NCBI GenBank assembly: GCA_963931865.1
Contig: OZ007512.1
Span: 3,554,121-3,618,120, forward strand
DNA: 64,000 bases
Reading direction: 5' to 3'
Source: Axinella damicornis
Taxonomy: Eukaryota; Porifera; Demospongiae; Axinellida; Axinellidae
The translations under genes and the position numbers were made by a program. Every line of letters begins with the position of its first letter. Within the stretch, counting starts at the first letter, position 1. Positions 1 through 13,831 of the stretch are shown one piece after another. Under the pieces are notes generated by a model. It was not told the origin of the DNA. It searched no databases and saw nothing but the letters and a program-made list of their open reading frames with translations.

Positions 1-2681
<2,681 letters not shown>

Positions 2682-3377
2682 TTTTATAAAGGTCCATATA
2701 GCAATTCACTATTAGATATAGGCGCCCATGGATGCTAACTACATTAGATTGAAAACAAGGACTCTTTAACTATTATTGTTTTCTTGCAGGAATCACGCTT
2801 CTTCATGCTTGTATTTTGTACTTTTTACTTGTGTACATGTGTGTGCCTTTTCAGATATGTAAAGCAAATTAGGAGATTGGCCATTACCTCAGAACATAAT
2901 AGACCTTGTCATAACATTTACTTAGGACTGAGTGTAGCTACAGACCACAAACATTAATGCCAATACCAACAAAGTGCTCATCAGTTATGGAATGCCCTAT
3001 TTAGCACCGTCCAGGGTTTGATCATATTCAGGGTCATACGTGGTCGCTTTCAATCCCAAATCAATTTCAGCTTTGGCTAGGATCTTTCCTCCACCGGCCT
3101 CTTCCCTCTTCACACCCACCTGTGCAAATACAATGTACCCACTCATGGTATATACCCAAGCACACCAAGAGTCTATCACAGTAAGAACACACTCCCATAA
3201 TGGTTCTATGACCACCATCCCAGCAGTATGATGGTGTAGGCAACCAGCAGTGAATATGCTTAGCAGGTGATTCAGAAGTCTTTTTGTGCGAGTGACTTGT
3301 GAAACTCCTGACAGATTTATCCCTTTTATAGCTGACTATGGTAGCTAGCTGAATAGGGTTCACTGTGAACTGAAACC
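2682..3377. other. Gene-poor stretch with a dispersed repeat fragment
   Basis: 2682-3000 is the 3' flank of the SAM gene, with no recognisable gene. About 3165-3275 (CCATAATGGTTCTATGACC, then CAGCAGTATGATGGTG, then GAATATGCTTA) recurs near 16575-16665 and, in part, near 13340 and 34690. It is a dispersed module of the cluster. Confidence 0.5.
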
Positions 3378-3590
3378 TTCTGAACTAGAGGTCTAAGAAT
3401 TGGTGTATACCCATATGATAGTTATCATCTTGGGTGGCTCACCTGTAGTGCAGGATCGATCGAGGTCTATTGCCTCCATGACCATCAACAGCACCTGGGC
3501 CTTTGTGTGTGTGTGGACCGAAAGGAAAGTGGTCAGAAATGCTTCACCTGTTAACCGTTAACCACTCACAGCATTTCAAGAGGTCATTTT
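3378..3590 (+). repeat. Cluster module with short GT tract (copy 1)
   Basis: This is a diverged copy of a module also at 4494-4990, 17330-17640, 20255-20530 and 35280-35570. All contain an ACTAGAGGTCTAAG-like start, GGCTCACCTG, CTCCATGACCA, then a GT run and AAGTGGTCAGAAATG. Here the GT run is only about 12 bp. Its function is unknown. Confidence 0.6.
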
Positions 3591-3765
3591 CAGCCTCAAG
3601 AGCCTTCAATAGTACCCTGATTTCACAGGGCTGTTGGGCTCGAAACTGATCCCAGAGGTGGTTCTAATCACATGCACCCACAAATTAACAAACTTTCAAT
3701 CGAGGATCTCGGAACGGCCGGTCCAGTGTAGCTGAAAAATGGAAATGGAGGCCATACAAGGTGAG

Positions 3766-4175
3766 ATGGCTTGTTCCAAGTCCATTGATGGCACACAAGT
3801 AGGATAAAACTCGGCCTCCCATGCAGTGCCACCAAGGCCTTTCTACAACTGTGTTCTTGTTCCAAGTCCATTGATGGCACACAAGTAGGATACTGTGCCA
3901 CCCTCTGTGGGCAACTGCTAGCAGTTGGTGGGCGTGCTGAAAACTATAGAGAACAGGATTCAGTAGTTAATGGAATCTCCCGATTGTATGACAGCCAAAT
4001 TTTGATAGCTACAGAACTGTTTCTCCTGAACTTGTGCGCAACTAACATCCTGCACGCCAGGTGAGGTACTGAACTGAGTGTGCATACTGAAATAGCAGTT
4101 TGCAGCCACTTCTGCCAGTACTGATACTAGAATATGGGACATTGAGTGGGGTCAGTTAGTGGGTGTGTACGATGA
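3766..4175 (+). pseudogene. Kelch-gene tail fragment fused to an orphan first exon
   Basis: 3893-3945 reads CATLCGQLLAVGG in the plus frame and matches the penultimate Kelch repeat of the kinase-Kelch genes, with no gene around it. Just before it a 36-bp sequence (about 3769-3805 and 3857-3893, beginning CTTGTTCCAAGTCCATTGAT) occurs twice. Right after, 3945-3985 is the reverse complement of sequence near 20030-20060. 3984-4062 then matches the non-coding first exon of the kinase genes, with the donor CAG|GTGAGGTAC and about 110 bp of its intron, but no kinase exon follows. It is a rearranged relic. Confidence 0.65.
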
Positions 4176-4493
4176 CGTAGGGTGAACGGAATTCGTACTT
4201 TCGCCGCTTACTCTCCATTTACTAAGCGCCGATAATTGGTATGTCGGGTGCCGATAAAAGGTCATGCCGAGTTACGCTACTAGCAGCCTCTGATCCTTCC
4301 TTAATGTCAAATTGACTTCCACCAAAGACTGGTCAACAGGTTCACAGAATTGACAGCTAGTACAGGCGCAAAACAACACACACTAATTGTAGGTGACTGG
4401 TCTGTGACCTTACGTATGTGACATCACACCATTAAAGTCTCAGACGAGTATACTCGTCGATAGTGGGCAAAGATAAGCTGCTACAAGCTGAAA
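4176..4493. other. No gene seen
   Basis: This is cluster flank sequence. About 4280-4460 resembles 17110-17300 and 34960-35110 (TTGACTTCCACCA, AAACAACACACACTAATTG, AGTCTCAGACGAGTATACT), so it is part of the duplicated intergenic unit. Confidence 0.5.
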
Positions 4494-4990
<497 letters not shown>

Positions 4991-5680
4991 AATGAAATTA
5001 TGTTTGACTGCTTAGGATTGGCCTACAAAGATTCTGACTACACCGTCGTGATCGCGATCATGCACTGACCTGAACGTAAAACATTGGTGCTGAAACTCAT
5101 GATCACCTTGGTGGTGGAAATAGGAGTGCTTTTGTCTTGCCGTCGGCTGCCATTGCTCAAACGCTTTCTTCGACTTCCATTGGCGGTACAGCTGCTCTTA
5201 GGGAAGGCACACAAAGATTCTTACCACACGGCCGTGATCGCTGTCATTCACCGACGCTCCACAACTCACTGTTCTGGTGAAGTTAGGATCGCTGTAATGA
5301 TTTCTTTTCTTCCGTTTGGCCACCATTGCTGACTCGACCGACTGAGCATGGTCCTTACGTGACATGTGCGTTAATTGAATGAGCTGCAATACTTAGCTTG
5401 CGTTACCTGTGAGTTGCAACAGGCTGCAATGGCTGCTACCAGGAGTGCGGTCGCCCTCGAACTACACTGGTGGCCATTTAATGGTTACCTCAGAATTTCT
5501 ACATCATTGAACAATTTCATTAGCAAAGTATTCTCCCATGACGTTTACTAATGTTCTGGAAAGTCTAACCACTTATGGAATGTAGAACAAGCAGTGGGAC
5601 TCACTGTACTTAACGATGCAGAGAAGAGGTAGGAAACTGAGGTAACCCAAAACAACTTCCCATTTTTGCAGTGCACGCTA
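4991..5680. other. No gene seen; upstream flank of kinase copy A
   Basis: Two short imperfect repeats (GGCCTACAAAGATTCTGACTA, then GGCACACAAAGATTCTTACCA) occur at about 5020 and 5205, each followed by CG-rich sequence containing ATCGC. No open frame here matches a recognised family. Confidence 0.4.
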
Positions 5681-5682
5681 TA

Positions 5683-5978
5683 GAGGCAATTCTACCAGTG
5701 AACTGTTTGTCTTGAATTTGTGTGCAATAGACAGTGAAGTCTCACTGCAGTGTCAGGTGAGGTACTGAACTGAGTGTGCATACTGAAATAGCAGTTTGTA
5801 GTCACTTCTGCCAGAAGTGACACTAAAATACGGGACATTGAGCGGGGTCAGTTAGTGGGCGTGTCTAGCTCTATAGCAGGACATTCTGCTATCATCTCCA
5901 TGATAGCAATTTACTAGTTGAATTCAAAGTAAAGGTAGAGGAAAGGTGGTTAGTATCATGTCCTGTCTCTGTGTCCAG
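5683..5978 (+). promoter_or_regulatory. 5' flank, non-coding first exon and 222-bp intron of kinase copy A
   Basis: A donor TGTCAG|GTGAGGTACTGAA at 5757 and an acceptor TCTCTGTGTCCAG at 5978 bracket a 222-bp intron just upstream of the ATG at 5994. The same arrangement is seen in all four kinase genes, which supports a spliced 5' leader. 5683-5721 is inverted relative to the equivalent sequence of copy B (13538-13576). No TATA box was identified. Confidence 0.6.
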
Positions 5979-5993
5979 GTATCCACAGCAACA

Positions 5994-8522
5994 ATGGCAC
6001 AACCACAGGGCCACTTTGGCTATCAGATCGTTCGAATCAAAACATCCTCCCTCGGTGCCGGATCATATGGAGCCGTCTACAGAGCTCTGTGTGATGAGCT
6101 ACCATGTGCAGCCAAAATAGTTCACCCAACGCTATTTGAGACGAATGACCCAGGTACACGAAAGATCATGGAGCGATTCGAGCAAGAGTGCCAATTCCTG
6201 AGTGGTGTCAGACACCCCCAAATCGTGCAGTACTTGGGGGTGAGTAGGGATCCCGAGTCTGGGCTGCCTGTGTTACTCATGGAACTCATGGATAGTAGTC
6301 TGACCCGATTCCTGGAGCAATCCGAGGAACCGCTCGCTTTCCACACACAAGTAGATATTTGTCACGATATAGCCCTGGCCCTCGCCTACCTCCACTCGAA
6401 TGGTATCATACACCGTGACCTCTCTAGCAACAATGTGTTGCTGATTGGTCCTGGAAACAGAGCCAAGGTCACAGATTTTGGGATGTCAAAGCTCGCTGAT
6501 ACAAACCCACGCATGACACCAATGACCATGTGCCCGGGCACACTGGCATACATGCCACCAGAAGCACTGAAGGAGCCTCCAGTGTATTCCAAGAAGCTGG
6601 ACTGCTTCTCGTTTGGTGTACTGGGAGTTCAGATCATCATTCGACAGTTTCCTGACCCCAGTGTACGTTTCAGAACGATAGACATCATAGACCCAAGGAT
6701 ACCCAATGGTACGGTCGATGTGCCTGTTCCTGAGGTTGAACGTCGCCGATCCCACATTGACCTGGTTGACCCAGCCCACCCCCTGCTGCCAGCTGTCCTC
6801 GACTGTCTGAAGGACAGAGACAGAGAAAGGCCCTCAGCTCAGGAGCTCTGCAATCATCTAGCTGCTCTGAAAGACACCACACAGTATGGTGAGAGTATGC
6901 AGCAAGGACAAAGAGCCACAACTGATTGAGAACGTGTGAGAATCAGAGAACTGCAAGCAGAAGCCCAAGAAAGACAAAGACAATTACAAGAGAAAGATGA
7001 CACAATCGCCACAAAAGATATACAACTACAAGAGAAAGATCGTGCAATTGCCACCAACGAAACACAACTACAAGAGAAAGATCATGCAATTGCCACCAGG
7101 GAAAGACAACTACAAGAGAGAGATTGTACAATTGCCACCAATGAAACACAACTTCAAGAGAAAGATCGCACAATTGGCATCAAGGAAAGACAACTACAAG
7201 AGAAAGATTGTGCAATTGCCACCAAGGAAAGGCAGCTTCAAGAGAATGATCGTACAATCGCCACCAACGAAATACAACTACAAGAGAAAGATCATGCAAT
7301 TGCCACCAAAGAAACACAACTACAAGAGAAAGATCGTACAATCGTCACCAAGGAAAGACAACTTCAAGAAAAAGATCGTACAATTGCCACCAGGGAAAGG
7401 CAACTCCGACAGCTAAACCAACAGCTGGAAGCAAACGAGCAAGTAACTGCGGACTTCCAACGCAAACATCTGGACAGCGATAAACAAATTCATGACCTTG
7501 AGCAACGTCTCGCGGCAAAGGACCAGCAAATCAGCCCAGAGCTGCAGCAGCAGATCTGTGATCACCTAACAGCCATACTCCAGGTCAGTGGGCAGAGTGC
7601 AAGAAATGGATCACTCTGCTTACACTGGAGGAAGTGTGGGAGAGCTCCATGTGAGATGCAAAAACCATCATCTGTGGTGGATGGCAACATGGCTTACTTT
7701 AATACTTATCGATCCAATGATGTGTATTCCTATGACTCAGAACAACAGGTGTGGTCCTCACTCCCACAGATCCCTCACAGGTATTCCAGCCTGGCAACAG
7801 TCAGTTGTCTCCTGACTGCCATCGGGGGAGGGCTAGATAGCATTGTTACAAACCAACTCCTCAGTTTGACTGGTAAGAGGAAGTGGGTGGAGCGCTTCCC
7901 ACCCATGCCAACCAAACGTTATAGCACTGCAGCTGTGTGCAGTGGAAAGTCCCTGGTCGTGGCAGGAGGAACTGGAGGGGACCACAAACTACTGCACACA
8001 GTAGAAGTGATGGACACGGAGACTCTACAGTGGTCCACTGCCAGCAGTCTACCTTTTGCACTCCGATACACTTCAGCAACAATCTGCCAAGATCGCATCT
8101 ACTTGCTGGGGTATGAGAAGAGCAATAAACAAAGATCAGTACTTGTTTGTTCCATGGCTAACCTACTGCAGTCTTGTCGACCTCAGTCACTAGGAGCAAG
8201 GTTGGAGACCTTGACTCTGCAAGAAGTCTGGCACCGAGTCGCCGATTCCCCAGTTCGCTCATCCAGCTGTGTCACCCTCTGTGGACAGCTGCTAGCAGTT
8301 GGTGGGTACGAAGACAATAGCTTCACTACTGCCATTCACCAGTACAACCCAGCAACCAACTCCTGGGAGGTCATCAGCCACATGCCCACTGCACGATCTC
8401 ACACTCTAGTAGCAGTCCTCCCTGGCAACAAACTGATGGTGGTGGGAGGCTATGAATGCAAGTCAGGTGCTTGGTTTGCTGCCGTGACTGATACAGTGGA
8501 AATTGCTACCCTTCAAGAATAG
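5994..8522 (+). pseudogene. TKL-like kinase / coiled-coil / Kelch gene, copy A, with in-frame nonsense codon
   Basis: The frame opens at ATG 5994 (MAQPQGHF), 15 nt after the splice acceptor. Kinase residues 1-295 carry GAGSYG, AAK, HRDLSSNN, DFG and MPPEAL, so the kinase is intact by motif. Codon 312 (6927-6929) is TGA where copies B-D have GGA: a single G-to-T change. The same frame then stays open for 530 codons to the stop at 8522, encoding 10 copies of a 14-residue coil repeat (QLQEKDRTIATKER type) and about five Kelch repeats. Either the gene is a recent pseudogene, or it makes a kinase-only protein of 311 residues and leaves the Kelch part untranslated, or the base is an error. It belongs to the alpha class in the C-lobe, like copy C. 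One Ile is missing after QIVRI. Confidence 0.85.
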
Positions 8523-9436
8523 AACGTACTTGGATGTTTTCTCATGCATACCAGTTGTTCACTGCTAAGATTTTAGTGTGTCTGTGTTCCTGTCTGTCTG
8601 TGAGTGGGGCGGGACTAGACTAATGAAGCACATAACTTTTGCACCTACAGTACTTACTAGAGCTTGAATGTGATGCTAATGGTGTTTGCCAGAGACGTTA
8701 TACATTGTACAACCCTGTCAGTGTGTCACTACAACAGAGACATTATACATTGTACAACCCTGTCAGTGTGTCACTACAACAGAGACATTATACATTGTAC
8801 AACCCTGTCAGTGTGTCACTACAACAGAATAATGCACACAAAGTGAGGAGTGAGAGATCACTGCTGAATGAGAGTATAAACTATCATACGCCACTAATAC
8901 AAACATCATGGGGGAGGCGAGAGCTTGCTAGACTACACTAGCTGGAAGCACCAGCTCAAGTGAGCGAAGCTGCTTGTAACTATGTTCATTCAAAGCAGCT
9001 GATTCCCTACACAAACTATGTGCATGAGTGGTACACAAAATATGCATAGAATGGGCAAGGGCGTGACACATATCACAGAACAAGTAGACACCGCCAGTAC
9101 CCCCCCCCCCCTCCCTGCACACACACTCACTTGAGAGCAAACAGCTCCTGGTTCAGAGCGGCTATCCTTAGCAACAGCACACATCATCAACTGTCAGCCT
9201 AAGTGACTCTGGTTGAATTTTAACTCCATCCTTTTTCCCTCTGGATAGCATTGTCGCACCACAAGAGTTCAACAAGGGAAGATGGGGTTCTGGTGATCGG
9301 AGGAGTGGATAGCAGATGGAGGAGGGGGGAGGTATGAGGGGAATGAGAGGAGAGGAGAGGGGAGCTCGAGGGGAGGGGAGGAGAGGTATGAGGGGAATGA
9401 GAGGAGAGGGGAGGGGGAATGAGAGGAGAGGAGAGG

Positions 9437-9437
<1 letters not shown>
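8523..9437. repeat. 3' flank of copy A: 45-bp triplication and purine-rich repeats
   Basis: A 45-bp unit (containing TACATTGTACAACCCTGTCA) is present three times at 8691-8828. 9290-9437 is a G/A-rich irregular repeat (GGGGAATGAGAGGAGAGG). No gene was recognised. Copy A's 3' flank differs from the identical 3' flanks of copies B and D. Confidence 0.8.

Positions 9438-9469
<32 letters not shown>
9438..9469. repeat. Poly(G) tract
   Basis: An uninterrupted run of about 30 G follows the purine-rich repeat. Similar tracts occur at 48905-48936, 51479-51492, 56634-56657 and 63343-63376, and as poly(C) at 12841-12873. Confidence 0.9.
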
Positions 9470-9470
<1 letters not shown>

Positions 9471-9589
9471 ATGAGGGAATGAGAGGGGGTAGAGGATGTC
9501 AGTACTCATATATCGTTTCTCCCTAGGCAAGAAGGCCGAAATACCAAAAAGGCCTTAGTGATGGCGTGTCATATTTGCGTAATTATATT

Positions 9590-9845
9590 TATGCACAAGT
9601 AATAAAAAACATTCGAAAATGTAACAGGATGTAGGGATACCAGAACGGCAAAAAGTAAGGAAACAAGGTAGGGATGATCGCACAAAACAGTGAAGTATAC
9701 AACCCCCCTAACAGAGATCTTTTTCCATATACGTGTATAATGAAAAAAGATATGTAGGGGGATTGTATACTTCCCTTTATTTGCCGTTCTGGTATCCCTA
9801 CATCCTGTTACATTATCAAATGTTTTTATTACTTGTTTGTGTAAT
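9590..9845. mobile_element. Foldback element with arms over 100 bp
   Basis: The left arm (about 9592-9720) contains AAGTAATAAAAAACATT, AATGTAACAGGATGTAGGG and GAAGTATACAACC. The right arm (about 9730-9840) carries the same order in reverse complement (GGTATCCCTACATCCTGTTA, ATGTTTTTATTACTTG). The left arm has an extra segment of about 35 bp. The centre holds TATACGTGTATA. No coding capacity is present. Confidence 0.8.
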
Positions 9846-10366
9846 TTTTTTTGGCAGCAGGCGCATGTTTGAGCTGAAATTTGCCATCACAGAGCAGAAG
9901 TCAGTGTCCACACAGGCCCTTGCTTTGGTATAAGTATTACACTGCCAGCGTTGGCTGAAGAATCAGACCCAAGCATCTCAAGTCAACCCTTTTCTGGATG
10001 GATACTAAACCAGCGCTCCCTGTCTGAAGACCATAATTATTAGCTATACCAGATAGTAGCAAGTGGTAGCAGTCTTTAGATAGGCATTCACCCCTCTCAC
10101 AGAACACAGTATAGGTAGTAACATAATATACGCACAGAGATTACATAACTCGTTCGAGCAGCAAGGCACTTCTAATTCAGTGATCTTGAGTAATAATTAC
10201 GCATCGTTGCTAAGTGATCGCGCATGTGTACAAACGAGAGAATGGCGTGACCAAAGAAGCCGTAGTTATTGAGTGGGCAGCTGCAGCTGCCTTGTGAAGA
10301 CTTGGAAGTTGCGAAAAAGCGATGGGCAGGTGCACTGCTCGGCTGCTGTTTCGTGCGATGTTACAT
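9846..10366. other. No gene seen
   Basis: This is an intergenic stretch between copies A and B. No recognisable open frame, repeat array or splice-supported exon was found. Confidence 0.4.
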
Positions 10367-10830
10367 TGACCAAGTGGGAATTGACAAAGTGAGAAGTTGA
10401 CGTTGACAAAGTGGGAATTGACAAAGTGGGAATCTATACTAATAGACCCATCGCAGCTGACATCATCAATTCGAGAATACGGAAATGGACACCAACATGG
10501 CAGCTATTTAGCCTTTTTGGAGATAGCAGCTTCTATTGGTAAACACCAATAGAATGGTATGCAAAGCAAGTGTGGATAGTAGCTATAGCAACATGGGCTG
10601 TGAGACTTTATTCTCCATCAATGTATGCTAGCTTTCTTGAGTGTCTATGCAGTATTTAGTATAGATTCCCGCTTTGTCAATTCCCAATTCGTCAATTCCC
10701 ACTTTGTCAATTTTCAATTCCCACTTGGTCAATGTTGACGAAGTGGGAATTGACAAAGTGAGAAGTTGACAAAGTAGGAATTGACAAAGTGAAATTGACG
10801 ATCAAACTGGGAATCGACCAAATGGGAAGA
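10367..10830. mobile_element. Foldback element whose inverted arms are arrays of a short repeat
   Basis: The left arm (10367-10443) is built of TTGACAAAGTGGGAA units and ends GGGAATCTATACT. The right arm (about 10660-10735) is its reverse complement, starting AGTATAGATTCCCGC and ending CCCACTTGGTCAA. More direct units continue at 10736-10830. Arms built of tandem repeats recall Drosophila FB elements, by structure only. No target duplication was identified. Confidence 0.75.
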
Positions 10831-11190
10831 CACCGGAATCTGGACAGGAATGAGGCTATCGGGTTCCCTGTTAAAACTATTTATAAACTGGGTAAATCTA
10901 CTTCTAACACTCATAGCAACTGAATGCACAGGACATCTGCTCTGTAACTTGAGATTCTACTACGCATGCTAGTGTGCCATTCTAATTTCACATAGCATAC
11001 TGGAAGTCCTATACACGTTCAGGATTTACAGACGTTTTAAATTTCCCGTACAATCAAAATAGACAATGCATTGACCACATTTAGGTGCTAATAACTCTGG
11101 AATGGCAAGTTCGATTTGAAAGGTAAGAGTACAGTAGCGGATCCAGAAATTTAGACGTGACCTTCGTACCTACTTGATTTAAGTACTTAC
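10831..11190. other. No gene seen
   Basis: Intergenic sequence with no recognisable feature apart from the flanking repeats. Confidence 0.4.
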
Positions 11191-11204
11191 TTGAATTCAA
11201 TTGT

Positions 11205-11735
11205 TCTTCATGAGACACACTGGAGAGCTTCATTTGAGACCAAAATCAAGTTGACAGGGGGTAGCATGATGAAGTTACGGAACACTAAATCTACGAAATA
11301 TGTTCCTGCATGCCCGCAACAGAATGAAGCATCAAAGCCTGCTGCCCAGAGGAGTAGGTTCAGTTCCTGTCCTGGTACATAGGCCCATTGTTACTGTACA
11401 ATGAATGGAGACGCAGCTTTAAAAATCTAAATACTTTTAACCAGGGAGGTCATGTCTGACATCCCCATGCAGCACAGGGTAGGTAGATAGTACACCATTG
11501 GAAAACCTTCCTGTATAGAGCTTCTTTGGAGACCAAAATCAAGTTGACAGGGGGTAGCGTGATGAAGTTATGGACGGAAAACTAAATCTACAAAATATCG
11601 TAATGGCAACTGAATGAAGCATCAAAGCTTGCTGCCCAGAGGAATAGGTTTGGTTCCTGGTCAGGTACATAGGCCCATTATTGCTGTGCCATGAGTGGAG
11701 ACGCAGCTTTAGAATCTGCTATCAGAGTATCTGTC
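11205..11735. repeat. Direct duplication of about 200 bp
   Basis: About 11221-11425 and 11517-11725 share GACCAAAATCAAGTTGACAG, GCTGCCCAGAGGA and GGTACATAGGCCCATT in the same order and orientation, separated by about 90 bp. Divergence is obvious, so the duplication is old. No coding function was recognised. Confidence 0.8.
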
Positions 11736-12694
11736 CAGTACCCGTACCCATAAGCTGATGATGCACCTAAATTTATTGCTAAGTCTGCCTAAGCTACGCA
11801 TTCCATGTGCTCTATAATGATAACAAATAAGGAAGTAAACTTTCTGACTGATGGCCTGTCATACTCCATCAGGTTAAGTATGTGGCTGTTCAGGGTACAC
11901 CTGGCCTTCAGATCAACACCAGGAAATCTTGCAACTGGACACCTATTGCCGCTAGGACTCGGGCTAAATTTAAATAGTTTGATGTTGTGGTTATTGGGTA
12001 TACATGCTTGCATTAGCTATCAGCTATTTCATGTGTCCTTTGTACATGCATTACGTACAAAAATTATTATAGAAAAAAAAAAAAAAAAAAAACTCTTGAT
12101 AAAGCAAACAAACTACCGGCAAATCCCATTAACCATCCTCAGTCCCATCCCGTCCCTATGATTTAGGGACTGAGGATGGGTAATGTCATTTCCCGCTTGT
12201 TTCTTTGCACTTACAAGAGGTGGAGTATGACAGGCCATCAGTAAAGTCCTTCTAGTTGTTTGGAGAAATTTCTTGCACAATGGTACGTAGCAGAATCTGG
12301 GGTACCACACATAGCAGGCTTCCGCAGGCTAAACAGGATGTGTAGCTTCACTAGCAGCTACTATATGAAATCCCAGACAGCATCATCAAAGTGGGAGGGG
12401 CGGGTTGCCAATAGTTACAGTTACAAGCCAGTATATATACGTACAATGCACAATGCAATCAGCCACACCAATACACTACCATAGTCGCTCATTATTAAGC
12501 GCAGCTCACTTATAGGAGCATATTTACTGTTAGGCGCAGGTCCAACCCTCATGCCAGCTACTCGTTATTAAGCACTGAAGTCTTCTCCCAAGAATCTGCC
12601 ACTACAGTGATTTGAACTTCCTATTTGAGGAATGTCATTGATAAGTAATTGCATCTCGCTTATAGGTACATATTTCCTTCCTGTGGAGATATAG
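11736..12694. other. No gene seen; poly(A) run and a small hairpin
   Basis: A run of about 20 A is at 12072-12091. A short hairpin at about 12133-12180 pairs CATCCTCAGTCCC with GGGACTGAGGATG. About 12305-12360 resembles sequence near 24480-24605 (CAGGCTTC, CTAAACAGGATGTG, TAGCAGCTACTA). Confidence 0.4.
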
Positions 12695-12839
12695 TTGCAT
12701 GTGCCTAATAACAAGCGAGTACAGTACAGCCTGAGATACGTTCCTGGCAATGTCAACTTACAGATGCCAGGTTCTTCTTCTCATCGACATTACACAGCAC
12801 CTGACCAAACCCACCACCAAACAGCCTCTGTTTCCAGGC

Positions 12840-12875
<36 letters not shown>

Positions 12876-13350
12876 CCCCCCTCCCAAAATATCTTCCTAT
12901 GCCACTGGGTGGGAGGGTTGGGTTGCCAATTTACAGTTATTTTAACCAGCATAGGTACAACAATGGAATGAGCCTCACCCATACACTATAGCCTGAGATA
13001 TGTTACTGGCAATGTCAGTACAACCTACAGATGTCAAGTTCTTCTTCTCACTGACTGAGATCCACTCTCATTGCACAGCGGGTCAGGATCCTCCCTCCTC
13101 CACCTCCCCTCCACACCCACCACCAAAGTCACCACCACACCCACCTGTGGAAACACAAGCGTGCACACATGCCAGCCTAATGCACACCAAGAGAAAAGAG
13201 GAGCAGAATGAGATTCATACAATCTCTGTGAAGCCTTGCCTAGTCAAATATTTCAAGTGGTGTGCACTTAACATAATTCGGAAGAATTGCTAATGGAGCG
13301 AATGAGAGGGGCATGAATGCTGTCCAGAAATCCCCTCTGTAGGCAACCAG
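12695..13350. repeat. Dispersed cluster repeat, two diverged copies, with poly(C) tract
   Basis: About 12729-12838 and 12987-13165 share CCTGAGATA(C/T)GTT, GGCAATGTCA and GTTCTTCTTCTCA. The same module recurs near 31310-31490 and, weaker, near 34308-34450. A poly(C) run is at 12841-12873. 13272-13345 matches the interior and right end of the 53025-type foldback element (GCTAATGGAGCGAATG), so it is a truncated copy. Confidence 0.7.
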
Positions 13351-13431
13351 CAGTGAATATGCTTAACTGGTGATCTCATTTGGTGCAAGTGACTTGTAAA
13401 ATACTGCTGTTGTAGCTAGTGTGTGACCAGT

Positions 13432-13816
13432 CTGGAATTCATTAGTGGTCACAGTGCATGGGTCAGACAGGATGTTAAGATTACCTTATTTGGTAGTATT
13501 GGACTCTTCTGGTTGTAGGACGAGGGTTTTACTGCCAATTCCAAGACAAACAGTTCACTGGTAGAATTGCCTCTAGAAACAGAATTCAAAATCAGTGTCA
13601 GGTGAGGTACATATTACTCAAGTTAGTGTGCACGCTATAGCCACTTCTGTGGCAGTACTGATACCAGAATATGGAACATTGTGTGGGGTTAGTTAGTGGG
13701 TGTGTCTAGTTGTATCTGTTAGCGTGTCAGTGATAGCATGCTTTCAATTCCCCATACTCAGTAGTTGAACTTGAGGTACCAGAAAGGGTTGTCACTATAA
13801 CTGTCTCTGTGTCCAG
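13432..13816 (+). promoter_or_regulatory. 5' flank, non-coding first exon and 215-bp intron of kinase copy B
   Basis: The donor is GTGTCAG|GTGAGGTAC at 13602 and the acceptor CTCTGTGTCCAG ends at 13816. The ATG is at 13832. About 40 bp just upstream of the donor (13538-13576) is in the opposite orientation to the matching sequence of copy A, so the leader was rearranged between copies. Confidence 0.6.
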
Positions 13817-13831
13817 GTATCGATCGTGACA

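Noticed and set aside
6943..7416. Overlapping frames with MQLPPGKDNYKRKI-type repeats on both strands in the coil region
   Set aside because: They are shadows of the 42-bp coiled-coil repeat read in other frames.
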